DNA from: Gp7-AA10 sp035636095
GTDB lineage: Bacteria > Acidobacteriota > Thermoanaerobaculia > Gp7-AA8
Direction of reading: 5' to 3'
DNA length: 59,936 nucleotides
Assembly (NCBI GenBank): GCA_035636095.1
Contig: DASPZU010000081.1
Span: 1 to 59,936 of the forward strand
Under the pieces are notes generated by a model. It was given only the letters and a program-made list of their open reading frames with translations. It had not been told where the DNA came from and did not search any database. The position numbers and the translations under genes were made by a program. Numbering within the stretch: position 1 is the first letter of the stretch; every line of letters begins with the position of its first letter. This document shows positions 8,715 to 17,350 of the stretch, piece by piece.

Positions 8715-8808
8715 GAGATCGTTATCCTGAGCCGCGAAGCGGCGAAGGATCTCGAGGGCTCGCGATTGAGATCCTTCCCCCACTCCGCGGGGTCAGGATG
8801 ACGATCTC
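8715..8808. repeat. Palindromic intergenic repeat downstream of amidase
   Basis: Outer arms 8715-8730 (GAGATCGTTATCCTGA) and 8793-8808 are inverted repeats with 15 of 16 pairs. Inside lie further hairpin-forming segments (GCCGCGAAGCGGC and CCCCACTCCGCGGGG). The element touches the amidase stop codon, so it could act as a transcription terminator or mRNA-stabilising hairpin. It belongs to the same sequence family (TCCTGAGC... GCGAAGGAT) as the element at 52657-52717. The rest of the 8659-8806 gap holds no gene that I can support. Confidence 0.8.
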
Positions 8809-10474
8809 ACGGCGTAGCCGGCGGCGGGGCGCGCCGCCTGGTCGCCTGCTCGAACGCGTACGCCAGTCGCAGTAGCGTCGGCTCGCTGCACGCCATGCCG
8901 GTGAAGCTCACCCCGAACGGCGTCGGCTTGGCGTTGAAGTTTTCCGGAAAAGCGGGCGTCGGCGCATTCGGAACCGTCGCAAAAGGAACGATGACGGTCG
9001 GATAACCGGGACGCGCCGCGACGTTGGCGCCGCCCGAGCCGGGGAAGAGCAGCGCGTCGAGGTTGTTCGATTTCATCACTTCATCGATGCCGTGCGTGGC
9101 GGTGAGCTGAATATCCCTGGCGCGATCGGCTTCGTAACGCGCGCGGAACAGCTCGAGGTCCATGGCATCGGAGATGTCGAGCAGCGATTGTCCGTACTTG
9201 ATGGCGCCGCCCTTCTGATGGGCGTTGTTCCACGACCGCAAATCGGTCAGCGATTTGATGGGCGGCTTTTCGCCCAATGTTTTGATCCAGGCGTTGAAAT
9301 CGCGTTCCATCCCGTAAGCGAGATCGATGGAGCACTTCTTGTTTTTCACCTCGTCCATGTCTGTGCAGACGCCGAACAGCAATAGATTGTTGCTGGGATC
9401 TTTGTCGACGACGCTGGGAATGTCGGCCGGATCGACGATCACGGCGCCCTGCTGCTTCAGAACATCGATGGCCTCGGTCATGACCTTGGCCTGATCGGGA
9501 TTGAGTCCGCCGCGTTCGCGATCGGATCCGGGGGGCTTGATCTTGTCGTAGTAATTCGCGCGCGGAATTCCGATGCGCGCGCCCTTGAGGCCATCGGCTT
9601 TGAGAAATTTCGTGTAGTCGCTCTGCGGCGTGCATTTCGTCGTCGCCGAGTCATTCGGATCGGGACCTTCCAGGGCGCCCAGGATGATGGCGGCATCGGT
9701 GACGGACCTGGCCATCGGACCGGGGGTGTCCTGATCGGCGGTGATGGGAATGATTCCGTAACGGCTGATCCGACCGACGGTCGGCTTGATTGCCGCCAGC
9801 ATGTTTTGATTGGAAGGGCTGAGGATGGAGCCGGAAGTCTCGGTGCCGATGTTGGCCGCCCACAGGTTGGCAGTCGTTCCAGCGCCCGAGCTCGAACCGC
9901 CCGTGTTCAGCGCCGGACGACCGTCGAAGGTGGCATCGCGCGCATCGCGTCGCGGGTCATAGGGGTTGAAACCGTAGCCGTTCAGCGCGTTGTAGTTGTT
10001 GGGCATGGAGGGATTGCCGGCGACCCAGTTCGCGAGCTCCGTCATCTGCGTCTTGGCGATGATGACCGCCCCGGCCTCGCGCAGCTTCTTCGTGACGGTC
10101 GCCTGGTAGGGCGGAACGTAGTCGGCGAGCGCCAGTGCGCCGCCGGTGGTCGGCATGTCGGTGGTGTGAATGTTGTCCTTGATCGCGATCGGAATCCCGT
10201 GCAGCGGCCCGCGAGTCTTTCCTGCTTTGCGCTCGCGGTCGCGCTCGTCGGCTTCCTTGAGCGCGTTCGGATTGACGGTGATCGCGGCGTGCAGCTTGTC
10301 CTCGTAGGTTGCGATGCGCGTCAGGTACTGCTGCACCAGATCGTGCGAGGTGACGCGGCCCGACTTCATCGCGGCCTGCATCTGCGGGATGGTCGCTTCG
10401 ACGACCGTGAATGACTTTTCCTGGGCGAATGCGGAGGCGGCGACGGCGGCGACGATAAAGACGACCTTCTTCAT
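8807..10474 (-). CDS. Secreted amidase (amidase-signature family)
   Basis: About 555 residues from ATG 10474, which is followed directly by a signal peptide (KKVVFIVAAVAASAFAQ); an ATG at 10486 would add four residues. The amidase-signature Ser-cisSer-Lys triad is visible: Lys99 in IAIKDN, Ser in GGSSSG (192-197), and the nucleophile Ser in ETSGS (212-216). The family hydrolyses amide bonds of varied small substrates; export suggests peptide, cell-wall or environmental amides. A second, diverged amidase lies at 20597-22198. Divergent from the NTF2-like gene. Confidence 0.9.
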   Translation of the reverse strand: MKKVVFIVAAVAASAFAQEKSFTVVEATIPQMQAAMKSGRVTSHDLVQQYLTRIATYEDKLHAAITVNPNALKEADERDRERKAGKTRGPLHGIPIAIKDNIHTTDMPTTGGALALADYVPPYQATVTKKLREAGAVIIAKTQMTELANWVAGNPSMPNNYNALNGYGFNPYDPRRDARDATFDGRPALNTGGSSSGAGTTANLWAANIGTETSGSILSPSNQNMLAAIKPTVGRISRYGIIPITADQDTPGPMARSVTDAAIILGALEGPDPNDSATTKCTPQSDYTKFLKADGLKGARIGIPRANYYDKIKPPGSDRERGGLNPDQAKVMTEAIDVLKQQGAVIVDPADIPSVVDKDPSNNLLLFGVCTDMDEVKNKKCSIDLAYGMERDFNAWIKTLGEKPPIKSLTDLRSWNNAHQKGGAIKYGQSLLDISDAMDLELFRARYEADRARDIQLTATHGIDEVMKSNNLDALLFPGSGGANVAARPGYPTVIVPFATVPNAPTPAFPENFNAKPTPFGVSFTGMACSEPTLLRLAYAFEQATRRRAPPPATP

Positions 10475-10536
10475 AGCGAGGCGCATTTTATGGTGATACG
10501 CTCCCTTTTCCGTTCAACATCAGAAAGGAGCGTTCT

Positions 10537-11031
10537 ATGGTTCGAGTCATCACGGCGACTTTCATAGCGGCCCTCCTCTCCACTGCCGCCCTCGGTCAGC
10601 CGGCAAAATCCAACGAGCAGCAGATTCGCGACCGCCTGAATGAATTTGCGGCCACCTGGAACAAGCACGATCCGACCAACATGGCTTACTTCTGGTCGGT
10701 CGACGGAGATCTCATCAATCCCTCCGGCCGCAAGGCCAAAGGGCTGACCGAGATCCAGCGGCTGTTTCAGGACGAGCAGACGGGCGTGATGAAGAACTCG
10801 ACGTACGCGGTGACCAGCGCGTCGATTCGCATGCTCGAGCCGACCCTGGCCTTCGTTGACTCCGATGCCGAGATCACCGGAGTCGCAAACCCCGATGGGT
10901 CGACCGCCACAATGAAGCCGCACGTCACAGTCCTGATGCGCAAGACGGGCGGCAAGTGGTGGGTCGTGACGGCGCGGGCATTTACTTTCTTTATACCGCC
11001 CCCGCCACCCCCTCCGCCGGCGCCGAAATAG
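10537..11031 (+). CDS. Secreted NTF2/SnoaL-like (DUF4440-type) protein
   Basis: 164 residues with a very good ribosome-binding site (AAAGGAG, 10524-10530) six bases before ATG. A signal peptide (ITATFIAALLSTAALGQ) leads to an NTF2-like cone-fold domain: EQQIRDRLNEFAATWNKHD, DGDLINPSGRKAKG, FVDSDAEITG and WWVVTARAF are typical of the SgcJ/EcaC group. No catalytic residues can be assigned. It ends in an eight-proline run followed by APK. Its stop codon abuts the opposing kinase stop with no gap. Confidence 0.8.
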   Translation: MVRVITATFIAALLSTAALGQPAKSNEQQIRDRLNEFAATWNKHDPTNMAYFWSVDGDLINPSGRKAKGLTEIQRLFQDEQTGVMKNSTYAVTSASIRMLEPTLAFVDSDAEITGVANPDGSTATMKPHVTVLMRKTGGKWWVVTARAFTFFIPPPPPPPPAPK

Positions 11032-12555
11032 TCAGCGCTCGACGGGTAGGCGCACCTCGAACACCGCCCCGCCGCCCTCCCGATTGGCGGCGCTGACGGT
11101 GCCGCTGTAGCCCTCCACGATGGCCTTCACGATCGACAGCCCGAGGCCGGTGTGGCGGTGGGTGGTGGGGTGGTCGGGGCGGTAAGTGAAGAAGCGGTCG
11201 AAGATGCGGGCCAGGTTTTCCGCGAGGATGCCGGGGCCTTCGTCGGCGATGCGGACGACGATCTCGTGGCCCTCGCGGGCGGTCGAGATCGTGATCTTCT
11301 TTCCGCTAGGCGTGAAGCTGACGGCGTTGTCGAGCAGATTCTCGAAGACTTGCAGCAGGCGATCTTCGGACGCCTGCATTTCGAGCGGTCCGGCTGTCAG
11401 TTGAAGATCGAACGTCACGCGCTCGTGCTCGCGCAGGCGGAATCCCTCCACGATCCGCTGCAGCAGGCCGTTGATGTCGATGGGCGCGCGCTGCTCTTTC
11501 TGGATCTCGGCGTCGATCATGGTGATCTCGCGCACCTGCGACAGAAGATTTTCCATGCGCGCGATTTCCGACTCGGCCACGCGAAGAAATCGCGAGCGCT
11601 CGGCCGGCGCATCGACCTGCGACAGCATCTCGGTCGCCATCCGAATCGAAGCGAGGGGATTCTTGAATTCGTGCGACACATCCGAGGCGAAGGCCTCGGT
11701 GGACTGCTGATGCAGTTCCAGCCGGCGCGTCAGCCGCTCCAGCGCGCGAGCCAGATCGCCGATCTCGTCCCGCTTCATCGACCCCTTGAACCGGCCGCGA
11801 AGGCGTCCGCGATAATCGGCGACCTCACCGGCTTCCTTTCGCAGTTGCCGCAAGGGCTGCACGATGGTCGTGCTCACCAGAAGCGTGAGAAGAATCGCGA
11901 CCACGACTGAGGCCAGAAAGATCTGCAGGATGGCCAGGCGGACGGCGTGGATGTCCTGACGGATGTCGTCGGTCGTTTGCGAGATCAGCACAGCGCCGAT
12001 CACGTTGCCGCGCTGGTAGATCGGAAGTGCGATGTACAGGGTGACATGTCGCGGCGGGGTGGAGGAGACGCGCTTTTCGACGCCGGTCTGTCCAAGAAAT
12101 GCCGATTGCAGCTCGGGTCCCCTGAGAATCGCGGAACGTTCGTAGCCGTCGCTCGAGGTCAGCGGCCGCGTCATGGGGCGCAACCAGCCCAGCGGTTTTG
12201 CGAAGAGCGCGGCGCCGAGTCGATAGAGCCAGTTTCTCTGAGCCACGGTTTCTTCTTCGTCGTACGTCTGCAGCGGTCCGGTGTCGGCGGTGACTTTGCC
12301 GCCTGGACTCACCAGGCGGACGCGCTCATCGCCGAATCGGACGTTGCGCAGAACAGCGGTCGCATTGGCGCCGCTTTGAAGAGTGGAGACGATGAGACGC
12401 GCCTGCCGCTGCATCGAATCGATCTGCGCGCTTTCCAGATGTTGTTCGTAACTGCCGATGAACAACACTCCCGCGACCGGCAAAAAGACGACCAGAAGGT
12501 TGAAGAGCGCCAGCCGGATCGAAATCCGCGACAAAAATTGCGAGGGACTCGGCAT
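11032..12555 (-). CDS. Two-component sensor histidine kinase, ChvG-like
   Basis: About 507 residues. ATG 12555 overlaps the regulator stop as TGATG; GTG 12558 is an equal alternative. Two membrane helices (ALFNLLVVFLPVAGVLFIGS and ILQIFLASVVVAILLTLLVS) flank a periplasmic region of about 190 residues (RVRLVSPGGKVTADT), similar to the stimulus-sensing domain of ChvG/ExoS. Then come HAMP, the H box VSHEFKNPLASI with the phosphorylated His, and an HATPase domain (NLLDNAVSFTP, DEGPGI, HTGLGLSI). It should phosphorylate the adjacent ChvI-like regulator; in alphaproteobacteria such pairs respond to acid and envelope stress. The signal here is unknown. Confidence 0.9.
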   Translation of the reverse strand: MPSPSQFLSRISIRLALFNLLVVFLPVAGVLFIGSYEQHLESAQIDSMQRQARLIVSTLQSGANATAVLRNVRFGDERVRLVSPGGKVTADTGPLQTYDEEETVAQRNWLYRLGAALFAKPLGWLRPMTRPLTSSDGYERSAILRGPELQSAFLGQTGVEKRVSSTPPRHVTLYIALPIYQRGNVIGAVLISQTTDDIRQDIHAVRLAILQIFLASVVVAILLTLLVSTTIVQPLRQLRKEAGEVADYRGRLRGRFKGSMKRDEIGDLARALERLTRRLELHQQSTEAFASDVSHEFKNPLASIRMATEMLSQVDAPAERSRFLRVAESEIARMENLLSQVREITMIDAEIQKEQRAPIDINGLLQRIVEGFRLREHERVTFDLQLTAGPLEMQASEDRLLQVFENLLDNAVSFTPSGKKITISTAREGHEIVVRIADEGPGILAENLARIFDRFFTYRPDHPTTHRHTGLGLSIVKAIVEGYSGTVSAANREGGGAVFEVRLPVER

Positions 12556-13256
12556 CACTTGGCCTCGGGCTGATAGCGATAGCCCATGCCGTAGACGGTG
12601 TCGATGCGGTCGAATTGCGGATCGACGGCTTCGAACTTCTTGCGAATGCGTTTGACGTGACTGTCGATGGTGCGTTCGCTGACGTAGTTGTCGTGCGGAT
12701 ATCCCTCGCGCGTGAGCTGGCGCCGCGTCTTCACGTGTCCCGGATGCCGCACCAGCGCCTGCAGCATCATGAATTCCGTGACCGTCAACTCGATCGGATG
12801 CCCTTTCCAGCGCACGATGAAGCGCTGCGGATCGAGCTCCAGCGAACCGACGCTCAGAAATGTCTCGTCGTCGCGCGATGAAGTTGCGCGGCGCGCGGCG
12901 CGTCGAAACAACACCCGCACCCGCGCGACCAGCTCGCGCATCGAAAACGGTTTGCAGAGATAGTCGTCCGCGCCTAACTCGAGACCCAGGATGCGATCGA
13001 CTTCGTCATCGCGGGAAGTGAGGAAGATGATGGGGACGTTGTCCGTGGCCGCGCGGATCTTGCGACAGAGCTCGAGTCCGTCCATGCGCGGCATGAGGAT
13101 GTCGAGGATGACCAGATCGGGCATCTTCTGCTCGAACGCGCTCCACGCTTCCACGCCGTCGGCGTACGGTTCGACCGCGTAGCCCTCGCGGCGCAGCGCA
13201 AAGGCAACCGTCTCGCGGATGTTCGCTTCGTCGTCGATGACTGCAATCGAAGACAT
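12555..13256 (-). CDS. OmpR-family response regulator, ChvI-like
   Basis: About 233 residues from ATG 13256 (MSSIAVIDDEANIRE). Longer starts run into a tandem repeat and are rejected. The receiver has DDE, the phospho-acceptor Asp in LVILDILMPRMDG, Thr in IFLTSR and Lys in LCKPF. The winged-helix domain ends ERTIDSHVKRIRKKF, IDTVYGMGYRYQ, which closely follows ChvI. It is cotranscribed with the kinase through a TGATG junction. No binding site could be identified in its promoter region, which also serves the divergent VIT/VWA gene and contains repeats. Confidence 0.92.
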   Translation of the reverse strand: MSSIAVIDDEANIRETVAFALRREGYAVEPYADGVEAWSAFEQKMPDLVILDILMPRMDGLELCRKIRAATDNVPIIFLTSRDDEVDRILGLELGADDYLCKPFSMRELVARVRVLFRRAARRATSSRDDETFLSVGSLELDPQRFIVRWKGHPIELTVTEFMMLQALVRHPGHVKTRRQLTREGYPHDNYVSERTIDSHVKRIRKKFEAVDPQFDRIDTVYGMGYRYQPEAK

Positions 13257-13272
13257 CGTTTCGATTCTACAA

Positions 13273-13342
13273 GTCCTGAGTCCTGAGTCCTGAGTCCTGA
13301 GTGGGCTTTTTCTCAGCACTCAGCACGCAGCACTCAGGACTG
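13273..13342. repeat. Heptamer tandem repeat (GTCCTGA) with inverted partner
   Basis: Four perfect copies of GTCCTGA run from 13273 to 13300. After a short T-rich loop come partly inverted copies (CAGCACTCAGCACGCAG, then CACTCAGGACT). The whole can fold into a long hairpin. It lies in the 181-base divergent gap between the response regulator and the VIT/VWA gene. The rest of that gap holds the putative promoters of both genes, which I cannot place with confidence. This kind of repeat is common between genes in related high-GC genomes. Confidence 0.75.
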
Positions 13343-13437
13343 CCTTTCTTTCGCCACAATCGCTCCGCGAGCTTTCCCAATTCGCGCCCCTCCCACGCCA
13401 CAGCGCGAGCGGATCTTGATCAGCGGAGGGACAGGCG

Positions 13438-15357
13438 ATGATTGGCAAGCTTGCACTTTGCATCACACTTCTGATTCCGGTTGCCGCTTCCGCCCAGGTC
13501 ACGCTGGACGAGGTGAAGAGCGGCACGCTCCTGCTGAAAACAAAGCAACCCGGTGTCTACCTCGCCGCGCCCACGGTGGAGACCGATGTCGATCTTCACG
13601 TGCGCGGAATGATTCTTCGAGGCGAGGTCACGCAGCGTTTTCTCAATCCTCAGTCGGTTTGCGTCGAGGCCATCTACGCGTTTCCGCTGCCGGAAGACGC
13701 GGCCGTCGACACGCTGAGGATGAAGGTCGGCAACCGCGTCATCGAAGGCGAGATCAAAGAGAAGGAGGACGCCAAACAGACTTACGAGAAAGCCAAACGC
13801 GAAGGGAAGAAGGCTTCGCTGCTGACGCAAGAGCGTCCGAATCTCTTCACGGTCTCGATCGCCAACATCGGCCCGGGCGAAAACGTGACCGTCGCGATCG
13901 CCTATCAGCAGAACGTCGACTACAAGGATGGAGCGTTCCGACTGCGGTTTCCGATGACGGTTGGTCCGCGCTACATCCCGCTGAACACGCCCATGATGTC
14001 GGCCGCTGTGCCGATCGATAACGCCGGCACGCTTTCGGGCTCGCAGAAACACCACATTCATTTGACCGTCGATCTCGACTCCGGCTTTTCGCTGAAGCAG
14101 GTCTCGAGCAGCTATCACAAGATCGATACGACCGTGATCAGCGGATCGCGCTACAAGATCTCGCTGCACGGCGACGTCTCGGCCGATCACGATTTCGAGC
14201 TCCTGTGGCAGCCGGACCTCGGCAGCGAGCCGAAGTCGGCGCTGTTCACGGAGAAAGACTACGCGCTCCTGATGGTCCTTCCGCCGCCGGCGGGCCGGGG
14301 AGTGCGGCTGCCCAAAGAATCGATTTTCATCATCGATACATCGGGCTCGATGGGCGGTCCATCGATCGACGCGGCGAAATCGGCGCTGCTGCTCGCCATA
14401 GATCATCTCGATTTATCAGATACATTTAACATCATCGAATTTAATTCGGTCACGCACGAGCTTTGGACGGACGCGCGTCCCGCCACATCGGGAAACGTGG
14501 TGGAAGCGAAGCGATTCGTCAGCGCACTGCAGGCCAACGGCGGAACAGAGATGATGCCGGCGCTGGAAGCTGCCTTTCGCGATCCATCCCCCAACGAGAG
14601 CGTCGTGCGCCAGGTCATCTTCATGACCGATGGCCAGGTCGGCAACGAGTCGCAGCTCTTCTCTTTCATCCGCGCGCACCTCGGCCACAGCCGTTTGTTC
14701 ACGGTCGGGATCGGCTCCGCGCCTAACTCACACTTCATGCGCGAGGCGGCGCGGTTCGGACGCGGGACGTTTACCTACATCGGCAGCTCGAATGAAGTGC
14801 AGGAAAAGATGACCGCGCTGTTCGAAAAGCTCGAGAGCCCGGTGCTGACCAATGTCGAATTGCGTTTCGACGATCCGGCAGCCGAGATGTGGCCGCAGCG
14901 GATTCCCGATCTTTACGCCGGTGAGCCGGTGGTGGTGGCGGTGAAGTTTTCCAAGCCGGCCGGGCGCGTCGCCGCGTCCGCGAAGCGCGGAAGCGAGGAG
15001 TGGAACGACGTGCACAACATGCAGGTGACCTCGGAGGAGTCGGGAATCGGACGGCTTTGGGCGCGAAGAAAGATCGAAGCGCTCAGCGATAGTGAAGGCG
15101 ATGTGCGACCGCAGATCGTCGAGCTGGCGCTCGCGCATCACCTGGTCAGTCAGTTCACGAGTCTGGTGGCCGTCGATCACACGCCCTCCGGCGTTCCGCT
15201 CCAGAACTGCGAAACGCGCCCGGTGCCTGTGAACTTGCCCGAGGGTTGGGGCGGAGTGGATGGATCGTTGCCTGGAACGGCCACATCAGCGCCCCTCTTC
15301 ATGCTGATCGGCGCGATCTTGCTGCTAGTCGCAGCGCTCCTCGCGCTACGTAACTGA
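13438..15357 (+). CDS. VIT/VWA-domain sortase-target protein
   Basis: 639 residues, ATG 13438 with a GGAGGG site upstream, and a signal peptide (KLALCITLLIPVAASAQ). A VIT domain (about 45-170: EVTQRFLNPQSVCVEAIYAF, IANIGPGENVTV) is followed by a VWA domain (about 290-470) with an intact MIDAS start, DTSGSMGGPS, and FMTDGQVGNE. The C-terminus carries LPGTA, a hydrophobic helix and a short RN tail, the sorting signal of the marine proteobacterial sortase-target family. The cognate sortase gene follows 15 bases later. It is likely surface- or membrane-anchored and may bind protein ligands. An AT-rich patch at 14410-14450 lies inside the VWA part. Confidence 0.9.
   Translation: MIGKLALCITLLIPVAASAQVTLDEVKSGTLLLKTKQPGVYLAAPTVETDVDLHVRGMILRGEVTQRFLNPQSVCVEAIYAFPLPEDAAVDTLRMKVGNRVIEGEIKEKEDAKQTYEKAKREGKKASLLTQERPNLFTVSIANIGPGENVTVAIAYQQNVDYKDGAFRLRFPMTVGPRYIPLNTPMMSAAVPIDNAGTLSGSQKHHIHLTVDLDSGFSLKQVSSSYHKIDTTVISGSRYKISLHGDVSADHDFELLWQPDLGSEPKSALFTEKDYALLMVLPPPAGRGVRLPKESIFIIDTSGSMGGPSIDAAKSALLLAIDHLDLSDTFNIIEFNSVTHELWTDARPATSGNVVEAKRFVSALQANGGTEMMPALEAAFRDPSPNESVVRQVIFMTDGQVGNESQLFSFIRAHLGHSRLFTVGIGSAPNSHFMREAARFGRGTFTYIGSSNEVQEKMTALFEKLESPVLTNVELRFDDPAAEMWPQRIPDLYAGEPVVVAVKFSKPAGRVAASAKRGSEEWNDVHNMQVTSEESGIGRLWARRKIEALSDSEGDVRPQIVELALAHHLVSQFTSLVAVDHTPSGVPLQNCETRPVPVNLPEGWGGVDGSLPGTATSAPLFMLIGAILLLVAALLALRN
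14410..14450. other. AT-rich island inside the VWA coding region
   Basis: A stretch in a GC-rich gene switches to AT-ending codons (tta tca gat aca ttt aac) while coding for conserved VWA residues (DLSDTFNIIEFNS). It contains a palindrome, CGAATT-T-AATTCG, at 14436-14448. Comparable islands are at 17329, 33913, 39774, 52812 and 54643. Confidence 0.6.
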
Positions 15358-15370
15358 GAACTGAGAACTC
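15352..15370. repeat. AACTGAG short tandem repeat at gene junction
   Basis: Two perfect copies of AACTGAG plus a partial third lie across the end of the VIT/VWA gene; the TGA stop of that gene is within the first copy. The sortase start follows at 15373. Confidence 0.6.
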
Positions 15371-15372
15371 AC

Positions 15373-15933
15373 ATGAAGCGCCTCGTCCTCATCGGTTCGC
15401 TCGCGGTCGCCGGCGCGCTGTGCTTTGCACATGGTGCCTGGATGGTCGCAAAAGCACAGCTTGCGCAGGTGCTGCTCGAGCGAGCGTGGGCGCGAACGCT
15501 CCACGGCGAACAGGGCGTAAAGCCGTGGAGATGGGCCGACACCTGGCCGGTCGCGAAGATCGAATTTCCCCGCCAGAGCAAGAGCTACATCGTGCTGGCC
15601 GGCGCGAGTGGGCGCACCATGGCCTTTGGTCCGGGCCACGTCGACGGAACGGCTGCACCGGAGGCGATCGGCAACTGCGTGATCTCCGCCCATCGCGACA
15701 CCCAGTTTGCGGTGCTACGCGATGTGGAAGTCGGCGACGAGATCGTGCTGCAGACGCGCGACCGTCGATCGATTCGCTATCGCATCGTGGAGCATCGCAT
15801 CGCGCACAAGAGCGACACCTCGCTCCTCGAGCCATCACGTGGACGGATCCTCACGCTCATCACGTGCTTTCCGTTCGACGCGATCCGCCCGGGCGGTCCG
15901 CTGCGTTACGTGGTCATCGCCCAGGCGGTGTGA
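15373..15933 (+). CDS. Class GN sortase
   Basis: 186 residues, with one N-terminal membrane helix and a sortase barrel of the class found in Gram-negative bacteria with a single dedicated target. The catalytic His is in VISAHRD, the nucleophilic Cys in LTLITCFPFD and the Arg in the final strand (GGPLRYVVI). It would cleave the LPGT-type motif at the end of the preceding VIT/VWA protein and attach it to an envelope acceptor that is not known for this class. The two genes are 15 bases apart and surely form one unit. Confidence 0.92.
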   Translation: MKRLVLIGSLAVAGALCFAHGAWMVAKAQLAQVLLERAWARTLHGEQGVKPWRWADTWPVAKIEFPRQSKSYIVLAGASGRTMAFGPGHVDGTAAPEAIGNCVISAHRDTQFAVLRDVEVGDEIVLQTRDRRSIRYRIVEHRIAHKSDTSLLEPSRGRILTLITCFPFDAIRPGGPLRYVVIAQAV

Positions 15934-16080
15934 GGTGGGTTATGACGGTGCATGCAGGTTTCATCCGGACTGAAAACATGAAGATCTGGTTCTGGATCTC
16001 GTGCTGGGATGACGATCCGTTCTCCGTAGTGCCGCTGGCGGCCTGAACATTGCTTCGCACGCAGCCGAGGGGGGTTCGAG
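15934..16080. other. 147-base gap, no gene recognised
   Basis: This gap holds a possible 34-codon frame from 15942 to 16046 with no recognisable features, and no RNA gene that I can see. It probably carries the promoter of the small WGxxGxxG-tail gene. Confidence 0.4.
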
Positions 16081-16506
16081 ATGCGAACATCTGCACTCGC
16101 TGCTGCTTTTCTGCTGATCGCACCGACGTTTTTCGCTCAGACGCAGACATCGACGACCGCAACCGGCACGAGCGCGACATCGGTGACCGACACGTCGAGC
16201 ACGGCCACCACAACCACGACCACGGCAGCGACGACGACGCGCAGGCGACATCTGAAGGCGATCAACACGTCGACCGCCACAAGCGGCACTGTGTCGGGAA
16301 CTGCCGTCACCGGCACGACCACCACCACTTATCCTGTGCCCGCGACGGTCGTCGATACTTCGACGACCGCCAGTATCGCACCCACTACTACCACCGCCAC
16401 CACCACGGAAGCCGAACCAGAAGAGCACGGATTCAACTGGGGCTGGTTAGGCCTTCTCGGACTTCTTGGTCTTTTCGGACTCAGCGGCCGCGGGCGAACG
16501 CCCTGA
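16081..16506 (+). CDS. Thr-rich protein with WGxxGxxG-type C-terminal tail
   Basis: 141 residues: signal peptide (TSALAAAFLLIAPTFFAQ), a mature region made almost entirely of Thr, Ser and Ala, and a C-terminal WGWLGLLGLLGLFGL followed by a basic tail (GRGRTP). That tail matches the WGxxGxxG family of short CTERM-like anchors, in which a glycine-zipper helix and basic end form the recognition or anchoring signal. The Thr/Ser region may be glycosylated (inference). No function is known. The 3' end overlaps the opposing esterase gene by 26 bases. Confidence 0.75.
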   Translation: MRTSALAAAFLLIAPTFFAQTQTSTTATGTSATSVTDTSSTATTTTTTAATTTRRRHLKAINTSTATSGTVSGTAVTGTTTTTYPVPATVVDTSTTASIAPTTTTATTTEAEPEEHGFNWGWLGLLGLLGLFGLSGRGRTP

Positions 16507-17350
16507 AGAATTTCCACATCTCCTCATTCGCATCGATGAGGTGATTGGGCTTGCCCAGGATGTGTTCGGCCATCGGAACGGCGTTTTTGCCGGGCCACAC
16601 GTGACCCGATCCGCTCATTTTCCAGAACACGACCGGCGCGCCTTTGCACGGTCCATAGACGAGTTTGGTGGCGGTGGTGCCTTCTCCCGCCAGGTGCTTT
16701 TCGACCTTGGGCGTGGATGGGCAGCCGTCGAATGCGATCCACTTTGCGAGCTGCTCCTCGACCGGCGGATGCAAGACGCGCGTGGTCGTCATCGGAAAGG
16801 GCGGACCGAGGCCGCCGTTGTAGAGCGCGCGAGGGTCGTCGATGCTGTGGAAGTGCATGACCGGGACGGGCAGCGTCGGATGAAACTGCGCCAGGACCAT
16901 CGATCCCGACACCGGCGCGATCGCCGCAACCAGATCCGGCGCCTCGGCCGCCATGCGATACGACATCATCGAGCCGTTCGACAGTCCGGTGGCGTAAATT
17001 CGTGTGCCATCGATCGGGACGCGCTTCACGAGATCGGCGATCACGGCGCGGATGAATCCGACGTCGTCGATGCGCTTGGCGGGCGCGGCGCCGCAACACG
17101 TGCCCGCGTTCCAGACCAGGAATCTTCCGCGCCCGGTTCCATTCGGATAGACGACGATGAAATGTTCGCGGTCGGCCACGGCATCCATGCGCGTGTAACG
17201 CTCCTGCGATTCGCCGTTCGATCCGCCGCCGTGAAAGTTGATCACCACCGGCCGCGGAGTCGCGGGTCCCGGTGGAACGTGGAGGATGTAGGAGCGGTCC
17301 AGGCCGCCGAACTGAATGTTGACGACCGCCGCAATTATTATTGCTAACAT
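16481..17350 (-). CDS. Secreted alpha/beta-hydrolase, PHB-depolymerase/feruloyl-esterase type
   Basis: 289 residues with an N-terminal hydrophobic segment (LAIIIAAVVNI) and then a typical esterase: oxyanion HGGGSNG, nucleophile GLSNGSMM, Asp near FHSIDDP and His in GSGHVWPG. Cys pairs (GTCCGAAP, DGCPST, GPCKGA) are as expected in the LpqC/feruloyl-esterase branch. The first codons are very AT-rich. It is downstream of the dehydrogenase gene with nine bases between, so probably one transcript. Confidence 0.82.
   Translation of the reverse strand: MLAIIIAAVVNIQFGGLDRSYILHVPPGPATPRPVVINFHGGGSNGESQERYTRMDAVADREHFIVVYPNGTGRGRFLVWNAGTCCGAAPAKRIDDVGFIRAVIADLVKRVPIDGTRIYATGLSNGSMMSYRMAAEAPDLVAAIAPVSGSMVLAQFHPTLPVPVMHFHSIDDPRALYNGGLGPPFPMTTTRVLHPPVEEQLAKWIAFDGCPSTPKVEKHLAGEGTTATKLVYGPCKGAPVVFWKMSGSGHVWPGKNAVPMAEHILGKPNHLIDANEEMWKFFRAFARGR

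Noticed and set aside
13273..13342. Possible CRISPR array
   Set aside because: The repeats are seven bases long with no spacers and there are no cas genes.
15942..16046. 34-codon frame in the gap after the sortase gene
   Set aside because: Too short, without a ribosome-binding site or homologue that I can recall.
15934..16080. tRNA or small RNA in the longer gaps
   Set aside because: No cloverleaf, CCA end or conserved T-loop could be found here or in the other gaps longer than 100 bases.
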